From positions 620,001-684,000 of the forward strand of contig NZ_CP042304.1 of assembly GCF_007859655.1 (NCBI RefSeq): a stretch of 64,000 bases of DNA, written 5' to 3'. The DNA comes from Devosia ginsengisoli (GTDB taxonomy: Bacteria; Pseudomonadota; Alphaproteobacteria; Rhizobiales; Devosiaceae). Shown here one piece after another: positions 44,530 to 54,784 of the stretch. The translations under genes and the position numbers were made by a program. The notes under the pieces are model-generated. The model ran no database searches. It was not told the origin of the DNA and was given only the letters and a program-made list of their open reading frames with translations. Positions within the stretch are counted from its first letter, which is position 1. The number at the start of each line of letters is the position of its first letter.

Positions 44530-46385
44530 GCGCGCTCTGCTTCCTCCAGCTCGGCGCTCAGCACCAGCCATTGCTCTTCGGTGGTCTCAAGATCGGCCGC
44601 AAACCGGGCCTTGTCCTTGCCCAGCGCAATCAGCCGGTCGGGTGCGCCGTTGTAGACCTTGGGGTCCTCGAGCTGGGCATCGATTTTGTCGATTTCCACC
44701 TTCAAACGGGCAATCTTGGTTTCCGCATCCTTAACGGAATTCTTGAGCGGGGCGATCTCGGCACGCCGCGCCGCGGCTTCCTGCTTGCTCAGCTTCCCCT
44801 TTCCCGCGGAGCCCTTCGGCTCCTTGGTCGAGGTGATGTTGCGCTGATAAGTGTCCAGATCCTCGTCCAGTTCGCTGATCGTGCCGCCCTCGGCGATCCA
44901 CAGCGTATCGCAGGTCGCCTCGATCAGGTGGCGGTCGTGGCTGATGATCAACACCGCGCCCTCATAGTCGTTGAGCGCATGCACCAGCGCATCGCGGCTG
45001 TCGATGTCGAGGTGGTTGGTCGGCTCGTCGAGGATCATCATCCCCGGTCCGTTGAAGGTGATAATGCCCATCAGCAGCCGCGCGCGCTCGCCGCCGGAAA
45101 GGTTCTTGGCCTTGGTGTCCATGCGGCTGGTGGTCAGCCCCATCTGGTTGAGCCGGCTCCGGCGCCGCGCTTCATTGTCCTTGGGCATCAGGTCGACCAT
45201 ATGCTCGAGCGGCGTCCATTCCGGCTGCAGCTTGTCCATCTGGTGCTGCGCAAAATGCGCGATTTCCAGCTTCTTGCCCTTGTTGAATCGCCCGGCCATC
45301 GGCGCGATGTCGCCCGCCAGCAGCTTGGCAAAGGTCGACTTGCCATTGCCGTTGACGCCGATCAGCGCGATGCGGTCATCGGGATCGATGCGCGTCGTGA
45401 TGTTCCGCAATATGGTCTTGTCGCCATAGCCAGCGGCCACGCCATCCAGCGTGATCATCGGGGTAGGGGGCTCGTTTTCCGGCTGCTGGAATTTGAACGG
45501 CGCCGCATATTCGTCGAACATCGCCGCGGGCGGCTTGAGCTTCTCGATCATCTTCATGCGCGACTGGGCCTGCTTGGCCTTGGTCGCCTTGGCCTTGAAG
45601 CGGTCGACGAATTTCTGCAGATGCGCAATCTGGTCCAGCGATTTCTCGCGGCTCTTGTTATTGAGCTCCATCTGCAGCCGGCGGGTATTCTCGAACGTGT
45701 CGTAATTGCCCTTGTAGAAGGTCAGCTTGCGATGCTCGAGATGGATGATCGAGCTGACCGACTTGTTGAGCAGGTCGCGATCGTGGCTGATCATGAAGAC
45801 GGTATAGGGATAGGTGGCGAGATACTTTTCCAGCCACAGCGTGCCTTCGAGATCGAGATAGTTGGTCGGCTCGTCCAGCAGCAGCAGGTCGGGCTGGCTG
45901 AACAGCACGCCGGCCAGCGACACGCGCATGCGCCAGCCGCCCGACAGCTCATGCGTCGGCGCATTCTGCCGGTCCTGCTCGAAGCCCAGGCCCTTGAGAA
46001 TGGCCGAAGCCCGGCCCTCCGCCGAATAGGCATCGATATCGGCCAGGCGCGTATAGACCTCGCTGATGCGGTCCGGGTCGGTTGCCGTCTCGGCTTCCGC
46101 CAGCAGCGCCGTGCGCTCCTTGTCGGCCGCCAGCACCACGTCGAGCACGCTTTCATTGCCGGCCGGCGCTTCCTGCGCCACCGCTCCGATCCGTGCCTTC
46201 TTGTTGAGCTCGATCGATCCGGCATCAAGGCCGATATGGCCCTGGATCAGGTGGAACAAAGTGGTCTTGCCCGTGCCGTTCTTGCCGACGAATCCGGTCT
46301 TGGAGCCAGTCGGCAATACCACCGAGGCGTCTTCGAACAGTTCCCGGCCCTGGATGCGATAGGTGAGGTTGTTGATGGTGAGCAT
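44526..46385 (-). CDS. ABC-F family ATPase
   Basis: 619 aa from the ATG at 46383-46385 (MLTINNLTYRIQG); the upstream open frame is not part of the family. Two ABC domains: Walker A GKNGTGKTT at about 37 and GVNGNGKST at about 350, signatures LSGGWRM and LSGGERARLLMG, and the ABC-F interdomain linker (KSLDQIAHLQKFVDRFKAKATKAKQAQSRMKMIEKL). A C-terminal coiled coil follows. ABC-F proteins act on the ribosome, either as translation factors or in antibiotic protection; it has no membrane domain. Subfamily is YheS/Uup-like. Confidence 0.93.
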   Translation of the reverse strand: MLTINNLTYRIQGRELFEDASVVLPTGSKTGFVGKNGTGKTTLFHLIQGHIGLDAGSIELNKKARIGAVAQEAPAGNESVLDVVLAADKERTALLAEAETATDPDRISEVYTRLADIDAYSAEGRASAILKGLGFEQDRQNAPTHELSGGWRMRVSLAGVLFSQPDLLLLDEPTNYLDLEGTLWLEKYLATYPYTVFMISHDRDLLNKSVSSIIHLEHRKLTFYKGNYDTFENTRRLQMELNNKSREKSLDQIAHLQKFVDRFKAKATKAKQAQSRMKMIEKLKPPAAMFDEYAAPFKFQQPENEPPTPMITLDGVAAGYGDKTILRNITTRIDPDDRIALIGVNGNGKSTFAKLLAGDIAPMAGRFNKGKKLEIAHFAQHQMDKLQPEWTPLEHMVDLMPKDNEARRRSRLNQMGLTTSRMDTKAKNLSGGERARLLMGIITFNGPGMMILDEPTNHLDIDSRDALVHALNDYEGAVLIISHDRHLIEATCDTLWIAEGGTISELDEDLDTYQRNITSTKEPKGSAGKGKLSKQEAAARRAEIAPLKNSVKDAETKIARLKVEIDKIDAQLEDPKVYNGAPDRLIALGKDKARFAADLETTEEQWLVLSAELEEAERA

Positions 46386-46527
46386 GGTCAGGCAATCTGA
46401 GGAGAAAGCAGGCTGCAGCAAGCAACGGACGAAACCGTGGCAACCGGCCTGCGACAAAAGTGTTGCCGTTGGATAGAGTTAAGCGACCCTTATGGCAACC
46501 GGCTTTGCCGCATGGCCGCTGCCCGCA

Positions 46528-47328
46528 TCAGGGCAATAGAGCCGGCAGCTCCGCCAGGAAACCCTCGCGCACCACCGGCCCCAGATTGTCGGCGGTCCGC
46601 TTCCCGTCCACCCGCAACCGCGCGAACACCACGACATCCTCGCCCCGCTGCGCCCAGCCGACGAACCAGCCCAGCGGCTGGTCGCGATAATAGAGTCCCT
46701 GACCATCCGACACCCAGCCGCTGCCGGTCTTGCCGCTGACCGACCAGTCTCCGGCCTCGAAAGCAGGCAGGATCGCCGCCGCCCAGGCCTGCGCATTCGT
46801 ATTGAACGGCAACCCGCCCTGCAGCAGCCGGCGTATAAAGGCGACCTGCTCGTCCGGCGAGATGGTCAGCGATGCGCCGAGCCAGCCATGCGTCAGCCCG
46901 TTGTCCTTGCCCGGTACGCCGGACACGTCCCCATTGCCATAGCCGAGTTCGGCGACATAGCGGCCGAACGCCTCGCTCCCCAGCAGGCGCGTGATCTCGC
47001 GCGAATACCACAGCACGGAGTCCCGCTCCCACATGGTCGGGTCCACCGGCTTGTGGTCGCGCTCCGGCGCCGTCAGCCCGGCATGCCATTCCCAGCGCGG
47101 CGTCTCGCCATCGATGAGAATGCCCGCCTCATAACCGATCACCGCCAGCGGCAGCTTGAAGGTCGAGAATGGTGCGAAACGCTGGTCGCATATGCCCTCC
47201 CGCACCAGTGTGGTCCCACTATGCCCATCGAGGATAACAGTACAATTGACCGGTTCCGCCGCCATGGCGCTGCCGGTGGTCAGGCCGAGGGCAATGATCG
47301 GCAGGATATGAAACAGGCGGTGGACCAT
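46528..47328 (-). CDS. class D (OXA-type) beta-lactamase
   Basis: 266 aa. Signal peptide (MVHRLFHILPIIALGLTTGSAMA), then the serine nucleophile motif STFK at residues 55-58, YGN at 130-132 and KTG at 200-202, the three class D signatures. The second motif reads SVL at 104-106 instead of the usual SxV. It should acylate and hydrolyse penicillins, but the spectrum cannot be predicted. It is a single gene without a nearby regulator or mobile element, so it looks intrinsic. Confidence 0.9.
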   Translation of the reverse strand: MVHRLFHILPIIALGLTTGSAMAAEPVNCTVILDGHSGTTLVREGICDQRFAPFSTFKLPLAVIGYEAGILIDGETPRWEWHAGLTAPERDHKPVDPTMWERDSVLWYSREITRLLGSEAFGRYVAELGYGNGDVSGVPGKDNGLTHGWLGASLTISPDEQVAFIRRLLQGGLPFNTNAQAWAAAILPAFEAGDWSVSGKTGSGWVSDGQGLYYRDQPLGWFVGWAQRGEDVVVFARLRVDGKRTADNLGPVVREGFLAELPALLP

Positions 47329-47507
47329 GACGCTTGGTTTCCGTTGAACGCTTTTGTCGGGCGACTAACGCAACCGGCATGTCGAAAATGTGGAGCCTGT
47401 GCCGCAGCCGCCGGGAATGTGCCGCACACGGCCCGTCTTGCGCCCGTCAAACTCTCCCGTTACAAGGCGCCACCTTTTCCAACAGACCCATTCAAGGATC
47501 GACCCTC

Positions 47508-47930
47508 ATGGCGCTCGAACGCACCTTCTCCATCATCAAGCCCGATGCCGTCCGTCGCAACCTCATCGGCAAGATCATCGCCAAGTTCGAGGAAGCCGGT
47601 CTCCGCCCGATCGCTCTCAAGAAGATCCACATGACCCGCGCCCAGGCCGAAGGCTTCTACGCGGTCCACAAGGAACGCCCCTTCTTCGGTGAACTGGTCG
47701 AGCAGATGATCGCTTCGCCCGTCGTCGTGCAGGTGCTGGAAGGCGAAGGCGCCATCCTCAAGAACCGCGAAGTCATGGGCGCCACCAACCCCGAAAATGC
47801 TGCCGAAGGCACCATCCGCAAGGAATTCGCCCTCTCCATCGGCGAAAACTCGGTCCACGGTTCGGACGCGCCGGAAACCGCTGCCACCGAGATCAAGTTC
47901 TTCTTCAACGACGACGAACTGGTCGGCTGA
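47508..47930 (+). CDS. ndk: nucleoside-diphosphate kinase
   Basis: 140 aa from the ATG at 47508 ([23 protein letters not shown]). The active-site His117 is in [12 protein letters not shown]. It balances NTP and dNTP pools. Its stop overlaps the start of the tautomerase gene (TGATG). A terminator follows that gene. Confidence 0.98.
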   Translation: MALERTFSIIKPDAVRRNLIGKIIAKFEEAGLRPIALKKIHMTRAQAEGFYAVHKERPFFGELVEQMIASPVVVQVLEGEGAILKNREVMGATNPENAAEGTIRKEFALSIGENSVHGSDAPETAATEIKFFFNDDELVG

Positions 47931-48136
47931 TGCCCTACGTCAACGTTCGTATTCTTGAAGACAACGTCACTGCCGAACAGAAGGCCGACGTGATTGCCGG
48001 GATTACGGACGTGCTCGTGCGTGTTCTGGGCAAGAACCCGGAAAAGACGTTCGTCGTGATCGATGAAGTTCCGCTCGAGAACTGGGGTCTTGGCGGCAAG
48101 TCCGTCGCCGAGCTGCGCAAGCAGCCCAAGGCCTGA
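47930..48136 (+). CDS. 4-oxalocrotonate tautomerase family protein
   Basis: 68 aa. Pro2 ([18 protein letters not shown]) is the catalytic N-terminal proline of the 4-OT family once Met is removed. The rest (VLGKNPEKTFVVIDEVPLENWGLGGKSVAELRK) matches the small tautomerase fold that assembles as a hexamer. The natural substrate is unknown. It is translationally coupled to ndk. Confidence 0.9.
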   Translation: MPYVNVRILEDNVTAEQKADVIAGITDVLVRVLGKNPEKTFVVIDEVPLENWGLGGKSVAELRKQPKA

Positions 48137-48156
48137 CCGGCCCCCGGATCGAAACA

Positions 48157-48186
48157 CCAGGCCGCCCGCCGGGCGGCCTTTTTGCT
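48157..48186 (+). terminator. terminator after ndk and the tautomerase gene
   Basis: A stem of GGCCGCCC pairing with GGGCGGCC around a short GCC loop (48160-48178) is followed by TTTTTGCTTT. Confidence 0.9.
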
Positions 48187-48282
48187 TTGATTGTGCTATA
48201 CCCATCCAACCGCGAAGGCCGAGGAATTTTCTCGGTGCGGCAATGACGCCAAATGATTGGTCGGCGTCCAAGAAAGCCAAAA

Positions 48283-50220
<1,938 letters not shown>

Positions 50221-50227
50221 TCTCTGA

Positions 50228-50260
50228 GGCCTCATGGTGAGCTTGTCGAACCACGAAGCC
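50228..50260 (+). repeat. dispersed palindrome family A, copy 3 (degenerate)
   Basis: Arms GGCCTCATGG-like at 50228-50237 and CCACGAAGCC at 50251-50260 around TGAGCTTGTCGAA, with two mismatches. It lies 8 bases after the helicase stop. An ATG in it (50234) would extend the next gene by 18 residues but is better explained as repeat sequence. Confidence 0.75.
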
Positions 50261-50287
50261 GGTCCCCCGACGTCCGGAGAGAAAACC

Positions 50288-51094
50288 TTGCTCCCCACCA
50301 TCTTCAGCTTCTGGCATGGGCCGATGAGCTGGCTCGAGGCGTTGTCCATCGCCTCGTTCAGCCGCCGGGGTCATCGCGTCGAGGTCTATTCCTACGATCC
50401 CATCCCCGATCTGCTGGCCGGCGCTGTGGCCTGCGATGCGGCCGACATCCTGCCGCGCGAGCGGCTGATGTTCTACAAGGGCAGGGGAACACCCGGCGTC
50501 TTCTCCGATCTCTTCCGCATGACCGGCCTGCGCCAGCAGCGCGGCGTCTATGCCGATCTCGATGTCTATTGCGTCCAGCCGATCGTCGGTCCGCCCGACT
50601 ATCTCATGGCTTACGAGCGTCCCGGCTCGGTCAATGGCGCGGTCCTCCACATCCCGGCCGATGCCCCGCTGCTCGATGACCTGCTCGGCATTTTCGTCGC
50701 CGGCCCGCGCCCCCTGTTCGAGCCGCACCTGCCGATCTTCCGCCGCCTCGAAGTCGCGGCGCGCCGCCTGATGGGCCAGCCTGTCCCGCCCGAATACATG
50801 CAATATGGCGCCACCGGCCCCATGGCCCTGACACATTATGTGCGCCAGCGCGCCCTGTCCGGGCATGTCCTGCCCAGCTCCGCGCTCTATCCGATCCCTT
50901 ATGAGGGCATTCCGGCGCTCATGCAGCCGGGCTCCAGCACCGACACGGCCATAAAGCCCGATACGCTGGCCATCCACCTCTGGCGCAGCCAGCTCACCAA
51001 TCGCGGCCGGGCCGATATGCCCTTGCCACCACCCGACAGCGCCATGGCCGAACTCTGCCGGCGCGAGGGCCTCAACCCGGCGGCTTTCTCCTAA
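50288..51094 (+). CDS. DXD-motif glycosyltransferase-like protein
   Basis: 268 aa from a TTG at 50288, which has GGAG 8 bases upstream; an ATG at 50234 lies inside a dispersed repeat. The sequence pattern is that of the Gly_transf_sug/Och1-like group: LPTIFSFWHGPMSWLEALSIASFSRRGHRVEVYSYD at the start, DLFRMTGLRQQRGVYADLDVYCVQ with a DLD sugar-nucleotide/metal motif. It is likely to transfer a sugar to a surface polysaccharide or lipid. It is convergent with the MarR gene, and the stops overlap by 4 bases. Confidence 0.8.
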   Translation: MLPTIFSFWHGPMSWLEALSIASFSRRGHRVEVYSYDPIPDLLAGAVACDAADILPRERLMFYKGRGTPGVFSDLFRMTGLRQQRGVYADLDVYCVQPIVGPPDYLMAYERPGSVNGAVLHIPADAPLLDDLLGIFVAGPRPLFEPHLPIFRRLEVAARRLMGQPVPPEYMQYGATGPMALTHYVRQRALSGHVLPSSALYPIPYEGIPALMQPGSSTDTAIKPDTLAIHLWRSQLTNRGRADMPLPPPDSAMAELCRREGLNPAAFS

Positions 51095-51705
51095 GCGGGC
51101 TCAGCCTGTTTCCGGCTGGCCGCAATCTGCTTTGCCAGCAGCGCAATATCGTCCGCGAACTTGGTGGCCCCGGCTTCCATATGCTCGGGCCATTGCCCGA
51201 ACTTGCGCAATAGCGGCACGAAACGCGCCACATCGGCCTTGTCCCATTCGCTGAGGAAATCCCCCAGGATCAGAAATTTGTAGGCGCGCACCGCCTCGAT
51301 GATCGCCCGGCCGGCATCGGTCAGTTCGATGATCGTCCGCCGCGCATCCGCCTGGCTCACCGCCCGGCGCGCATAGCCCGCCTCGACCATTTCGCTTACC
51401 ACGCGGCTGGCCCGCGACGGGTCGATCCCCAGCCGTTCGGCCACGGTCGCAACCATAGTCTCGCCCGCGCTGTCGCCGAACTGCGCCGCCGGCGCCTCTA
51501 TGGCCACCAGCACATCGAACTGCGCCAGGTCGATGCCCACCTTGAGCTCCACCAGCGCGCGATGCCCCAGCTCGCGCCGCATGGCGCGGCGCCGCCAGTT
51601 CTGCATCAGCGCATCGATGCTGATCACCGCTTCCACGGTTTCCGCATCCACGCCGGCCTTGCGCAGCAGGGCATTCATATCGGTCTTGCCACCGGATAGG
51701 GGCAT
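51091..51705 (-). CDS. MarR family transcriptional regulator
   Basis: 204 aa from the ATG at 51703-51705, with GAGGA 6 bases upstream. The winged helix-turn-helix covers about residues 70-150, with TVAERLGIDPSRASRVVSEMVEAGYARRAVSQADARRTIIELTDAGR as recognition and wing region. The divergent MFS exporter gene and a shared palindrome indicate that it represses that transporter and itself, with release by a toxic ligand. The ligand is unknown. Confidence 0.88.
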   Translation of the reverse strand: MPLSGGKTDMNALLRKAGVDAETVEAVISIDALMQNWRRRAMRRELGHRALVELKVGIDLAQFDVLVAIEAPAAQFGDSAGETMVATVAERLGIDPSRASRVVSEMVEAGYARRAVSQADARRTIIELTDAGRAIIEAVRAYKFLILGDFLSEWDKADVARFVPLLRKFGQWPEHMEAGATKFADDIALLAKQIAASRKQAEPA

Positions 51706-51732
51706 GGCAGTCCTCGCAATTTCACATGCTTT

Positions 51733-51777
51733 CGACAATTACGTGCTATTGACATGCAATTGTCGGGGGCAGATATA
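51733..51777. promoter_or_regulatory. divergent promoter region with a palindromic operator for MarR/MFS
   Basis: An inverted repeat CGACAATT (51733-51740) / AATTGTCG (51758-51765) spans the -35 box TTGACA (51749-51754) and lies upstream of GATATA (51772-51777), spacing 17. A repressor bound here would block the MFS promoter. It is 27-112 bases from the two start codons. Confidence 0.6.
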
Positions 51778-51844
51778 TGCCGCAATAATTCATACTGCAA
51801 GTGGGCGCGACTCCCCGCGATCACCTTGCGCCAAAGGATATTCA

Positions 51845-53440
51845 ATGTCTCAACCTGCACAATCCGCCGCTGCGCCGCAGTCGGCCGCCGCTGCGCTGCA
51901 GTCGGCCAGCGAAGAGCCGCAGGCTCAATCCGTGGGCCTCATTATCGGCGCTGTCGCCGTGACTTTGCTGCTGGCCTCGCTCGGTCAGACCATCGTCTCG
52001 ACCGCTCTGCCCACCATTGTCAGCGAATTGGGCGGCCTCGAACACCTGACCTGGGTGGTCATCGCCTATCTGCTCAGCTCCACCGTGGTTGCCCCCATCT
52101 ATGGCAAGCTCGGCGACCTCTACGGCCGCAAGATCGTCTTGCAGGCCGCCATCGTCATTTTCCTTATCGGGGCAGGGCTCTCCGCCTTCGCCAATTCGAT
52201 GAACTTCCTCATTTTCGCCCGCACCGTGCAGGGCCTCGGCGGCGGCGGCCTCATGGTCGTGGCCATGACCGTGGTGGCCGACGTCATCCCGCCGCGTCAG
52301 CGCGGCAAGATCCAGGGTATTTTCGGCGCTGTCTTCGGCGTGGCCACCGTGGTCGGCCCGCTGCTCGGCGGCTTCATCGTCGAACACCTGACCTGGCAGT
52401 GGATTTTCATCATCAACCTGCCGCTGGGCATTCTGGCTCTGGCCGTCATCGGCTTTGCCCTCAAGCCCAAGGTGACGCGCGTCGCCCATAAGATCGACTA
52501 TATGGGCTTCGTCCTGCTCACCGCGGCCCTTTCGTCCTTCGTGCTGGCCACCAGCCTGGGCGGCAATACCTTCCCCTGGTTCTCGGTGGAAATCATCGGA
52601 CTCGTCGTCCTGTCGCTGGCCGCCCTCGTCACCTTCGTCTGGGTCGAGTCCCGTGCTGCCGAGCCGGTGCTGCCGCTGCAGCTCTTCCGCAACAATACCT
52701 TCCTCGTCACCAATGCGGTCGGTTTCCTGGTCGGCATGGCCATGTTCGGCTCCATCACCTTCCTGCCGCTCTACCTGCAGATCGCCAAGGGCATTTCGCC
52801 CACCAATTCGGCCTTCCAGCTCCTGCCCATGATGATCGGCCTGATCAGCGCATCGACGCTGTCAGGTTTCATCATGAGCAAGACGGGCCGCTACAAGCTG
52901 TTGCCCATGCTGGCCTCGGCCGTGCTGTTCTGCGGCCTGCTGCTGCTGGGCATGATGCAGCTCGATACGCCCGATTGGCAGATCGCGCTCTACATGTTCA
53001 TCGTCGGCCTGGGCATCGGCCCCATCAATAGCGTCGGCGTCACCGCCACGCAGAATGCGGTGCCGCGCGAACTGGTCGGTGTCGCCACCGCCGGCAGCAC
53101 CCTGTTCCGCCAGATCGGCGGTTCCATCGGTGTCTCAGTGTTCGGCGCCATCTTCTCCAGCGGTCTTGCCAGCCAGATTGGCGGGACCATGCCGTCCGGC
53201 GGCGGCGCCTTCAACGCCCAGGCCATCCAGGCGCTGCCCGAAGCGGCCCGCGCCCAGGTGCTCGAAGGCTTTGCCGCCGCCTTGCACCCGGTCTTCCTCA
53301 CGGCGGCTGGCGCGGCCATCATCGCCTTCGGCCTCTCCTTCCTGCTCAAGGAAATCCCGCTGGCCACCACCCTGCGCAAGGAACCCGAGGCCGAAATCGA
53401 GGCCGAGGAAAACGCCACCGCGGCGGCCGTTGGCGCCTGA
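51845..53440 (+). CDS. DHA2-type MFS multidrug exporter
   Basis: 531 aa from the ATG at 51845 (AAAGGA ribosome-binding site). An Ala/Gln-rich cytoplasmic N-terminus of 28 residues precedes 14 membrane helices. The signature motifs are LGQTIVSTALPTIVSELGG in helix 1, KLGDLYGRK in loop 2-3 and FGAVFGVATVVGPLLGG in helix 5 (motif C of antiporters). It is a QacA/EmrB-like proton-coupled drug exporter; substrates are unknown. Divergent from its likely MarR repressor. Confidence 0.92.
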   Translation: MSQPAQSAAAPQSAAAALQSASEEPQAQSVGLIIGAVAVTLLLASLGQTIVSTALPTIVSELGGLEHLTWVVIAYLLSSTVVAPIYGKLGDLYGRKIVLQAAIVIFLIGAGLSAFANSMNFLIFARTVQGLGGGGLMVVAMTVVADVIPPRQRGKIQGIFGAVFGVATVVGPLLGGFIVEHLTWQWIFIINLPLGILALAVIGFALKPKVTRVAHKIDYMGFVLLTAALSSFVLATSLGGNTFPWFSVEIIGLVVLSLAALVTFVWVESRAAEPVLPLQLFRNNTFLVTNAVGFLVGMAMFGSITFLPLYLQIAKGISPTNSAFQLLPMMIGLISASTLSGFIMSKTGRYKLLPMLASAVLFCGLLLLGMMQLDTPDWQIALYMFIVGLGIGPINSVGVTATQNAVPRELVGVATAGSTLFRQIGGSIGVSVFGAIFSSGLASQIGGTMPSGGGAFNAQAIQALPEAARAQVLEGFAAALHPVFLTAAGAAIIAFGLSFLLKEIPLATTLRKEPEAEIEAEENATAAAVGA

Positions 53441-53451
53441 TCCATGCATCT

Positions 53452-53472
53452 CCGGACCATAAGATGGTCCGG
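53452..53472 (+). terminator. perfect hairpin after the MFS exporter gene
   Basis: CCGGACCAT (53452-53460) / ATGGTCCGG (53464-53472) with a 3-base loop, 12 bases after the MFS stop. There is no T tract after it, so it may be a processing or stability hairpin rather than a classical terminator. Confidence 0.5.
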
Positions 53473-53510
53473 GGACGCACTTCACCTTCGCTCCGATATG
53501 GCCTATCTAA

Positions 53511-53567
53511 AGACCGCGCGTGGACGACCTCGCGCGGTCTCCATTTTCCCGGCTGGGACGACCCGCC
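53511..53567 (+). promoter_or_regulatory. guanidine-II (mini-ykkC) riboswitch
   Basis: Two successive hairpins each with an ACGA tetraloop closed by G-C pairs. Hairpin one: AGACCGCGCG (53511-53520), T-GG-ACGA-CC-T, CGCGCGGTCT (53531-53540). Hairpin two: GGCTGGG-ACGA-CCCGCC (53551-53567). The 10-base spacer and the tandem ACGR loops match the guanidine-II class. A further small stem (GACG ... CGTC, about 53572-53589) lies just before the AGGAG ribosome-binding site at 53591, a plausible expression platform. It precedes a guanidinium exporter gene, its usual target. Confidence 0.92.
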
Positions 53568-53604
53568 ACAAGACGCCATCGAGCGTCGTCAGGAGTAAAA
53601 TCCC

Positions 53605-53919
53605 ATGGCATGGGTCTATCTCGTCATTGCCGGCATTTTTGAAATGGGTTGGGCCATCGGTCTCAAATATACCGAAGGCTTCACCAAACTCGTCCCCACC
53701 TCGCTGACCGTCATCGCCATGGTCATCAGCGTTGCCCTGCTGGGCCTTGCCCTGCGCGACCTGCCGGTCGGCACCGGCTACGCTGTCTGGACCGGCATCG
53801 GCACGGTCGGCACGGCTTTGCTCGGCATGTATCTCTTCGGCGATCCGGCCACCGCCGCGCGCCTGGCCTGTATCGGCCTTATCGTCGCCGGCATCATCGG
53901 CCTCAAGGTCCTGAGCTAG
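53605..53919 (+). CDS. gdx: guanidinium exporter Gdx (SMR family, SugE)
   Basis: 104 aa with four membrane helices. The conserved Glu13 lies in [20 protein letters not shown], followed by [25 protein letters not shown] and a C-terminal [18 protein letters not shown]. This pattern ([15 protein letters not shown]) is that of the Gdx/SugE subgroup, which exports guanidinium in exchange for protons, rather than the EmrE group. It is preceded by a guanidine-II riboswitch, which fixes the assignment. Confidence 0.95.
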   Translation: MAWVYLVIAGIFEMGWAIGLKYTEGFTKLVPTSLTVIAMVISVALLGLALRDLPVGTGYAVWTGIGTVGTALLGMYLFGDPATAARLACIGLIVAGIIGLKVLS

Positions 53920-54157
53920 CGCCGGTCACTTTCGAGTAAATTTCTGGAATTTCAAACACTTGCGCGCGGTGGCGGAATCACCCTGCCATCGCCCTGAATC
54001 ACTTTCTCAAGCGACCGCACTGTTGCAGGAATGCTCGGGTTCCGCGCCACCGCATCCGCTCCCGGAATTGTTAATGGTCAAATCACCGAACCTTGCTAGA
54101 TTCGCTTCATAGATTGCCGATCTAGCGTCGCCGGCCCCCATATCTCGGAGAGCAATA

Positions 54158-54784
54158 GTGCCCTTGCGCTGGCAGGAAGTGGCTGTGCCACTCGTCGTTA
54201 TCGTTTCGCTGATCGTCCTCAAATATCTCCCCATGACATCCGGTCTGCCGCTCGCCCGCGCCGCTGGCGTCGTCGCCTTCGGCTATGCTGCCTTCCTCGC
54301 CCTCCGCCTGGTGCAGAGCGAAGAGGCGGTCAGCGTCGATGGCTGGTCCGAATTGCGCCCCTCCATGGTGGAATATTTCGCCTGCTACGGCGCGGCCGCG
54401 CTGGCCGTGGTGCTGATGAGCGCCATCATCGTCATCGGCGGTGTCAGGCATGTCGAACCCACCCAGATGATCGCCACCTTCATCGCTTCGCTGCTGCTGG
54501 GCGGCGGAGCTGTTGCCATCGGTCTGGGCGGGCTGTTCACCCGCGTGCGCTGGAACAACAGCCAGGTCGAACACCGCAACGCCTTCGGCCGCGAAACCAC
54601 TTTGGCCTGGTCCGATGTCCGCTCCGTCCGCCCCAACTGGCGCGGCGTCACCATCGCCACCCACGACAGCAGGCGCGTCACCTTCTCCCAGTTCCACTCC
54701 GGCGCCGCCCAGCTTGCCAAGCACGCCACCAACCGCGCCCGCCGCAACACGGAAACCGCCGCCAAGGCCTTCGCCACGCTCTGA
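54158..54784 (+). CDS. membrane protein with C-terminal PH-like domain (hypothetical)
   Basis: 208 aa from a GTG at 54158, with GGAG 7 bases upstream. Membrane helices at about residues 8-26, 32-49, 74-97 and 107-127, then a soluble C-terminal part (RVRWNNSQVEHRNAFGRETTLAWSDVRSVRPNWRGVTIATHDSRRVTFSQ) that looks like a small bacterial PH-like beta-barrel. I do not recognise a named family with certainty and no function can be given. It stands alone with about 240 bases of featureless DNA before it. Confidence 0.7.
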   Translation: MPLRWQEVAVPLVVIVSLIVLKYLPMTSGLPLARAAGVVAFGYAAFLALRLVQSEEAVSVDGWSELRPSMVEYFACYGAAALAVVLMSAIIVIGGVRHVEPTQMIATFIASLLLGGGAVAIGLGGLFTRVRWNNSQVEHRNAFGRETTLAWSDVRSVRPNWRGVTIATHDSRRVTFSQFHSGAAQLAKHATNRARRNTETAAKAFATL

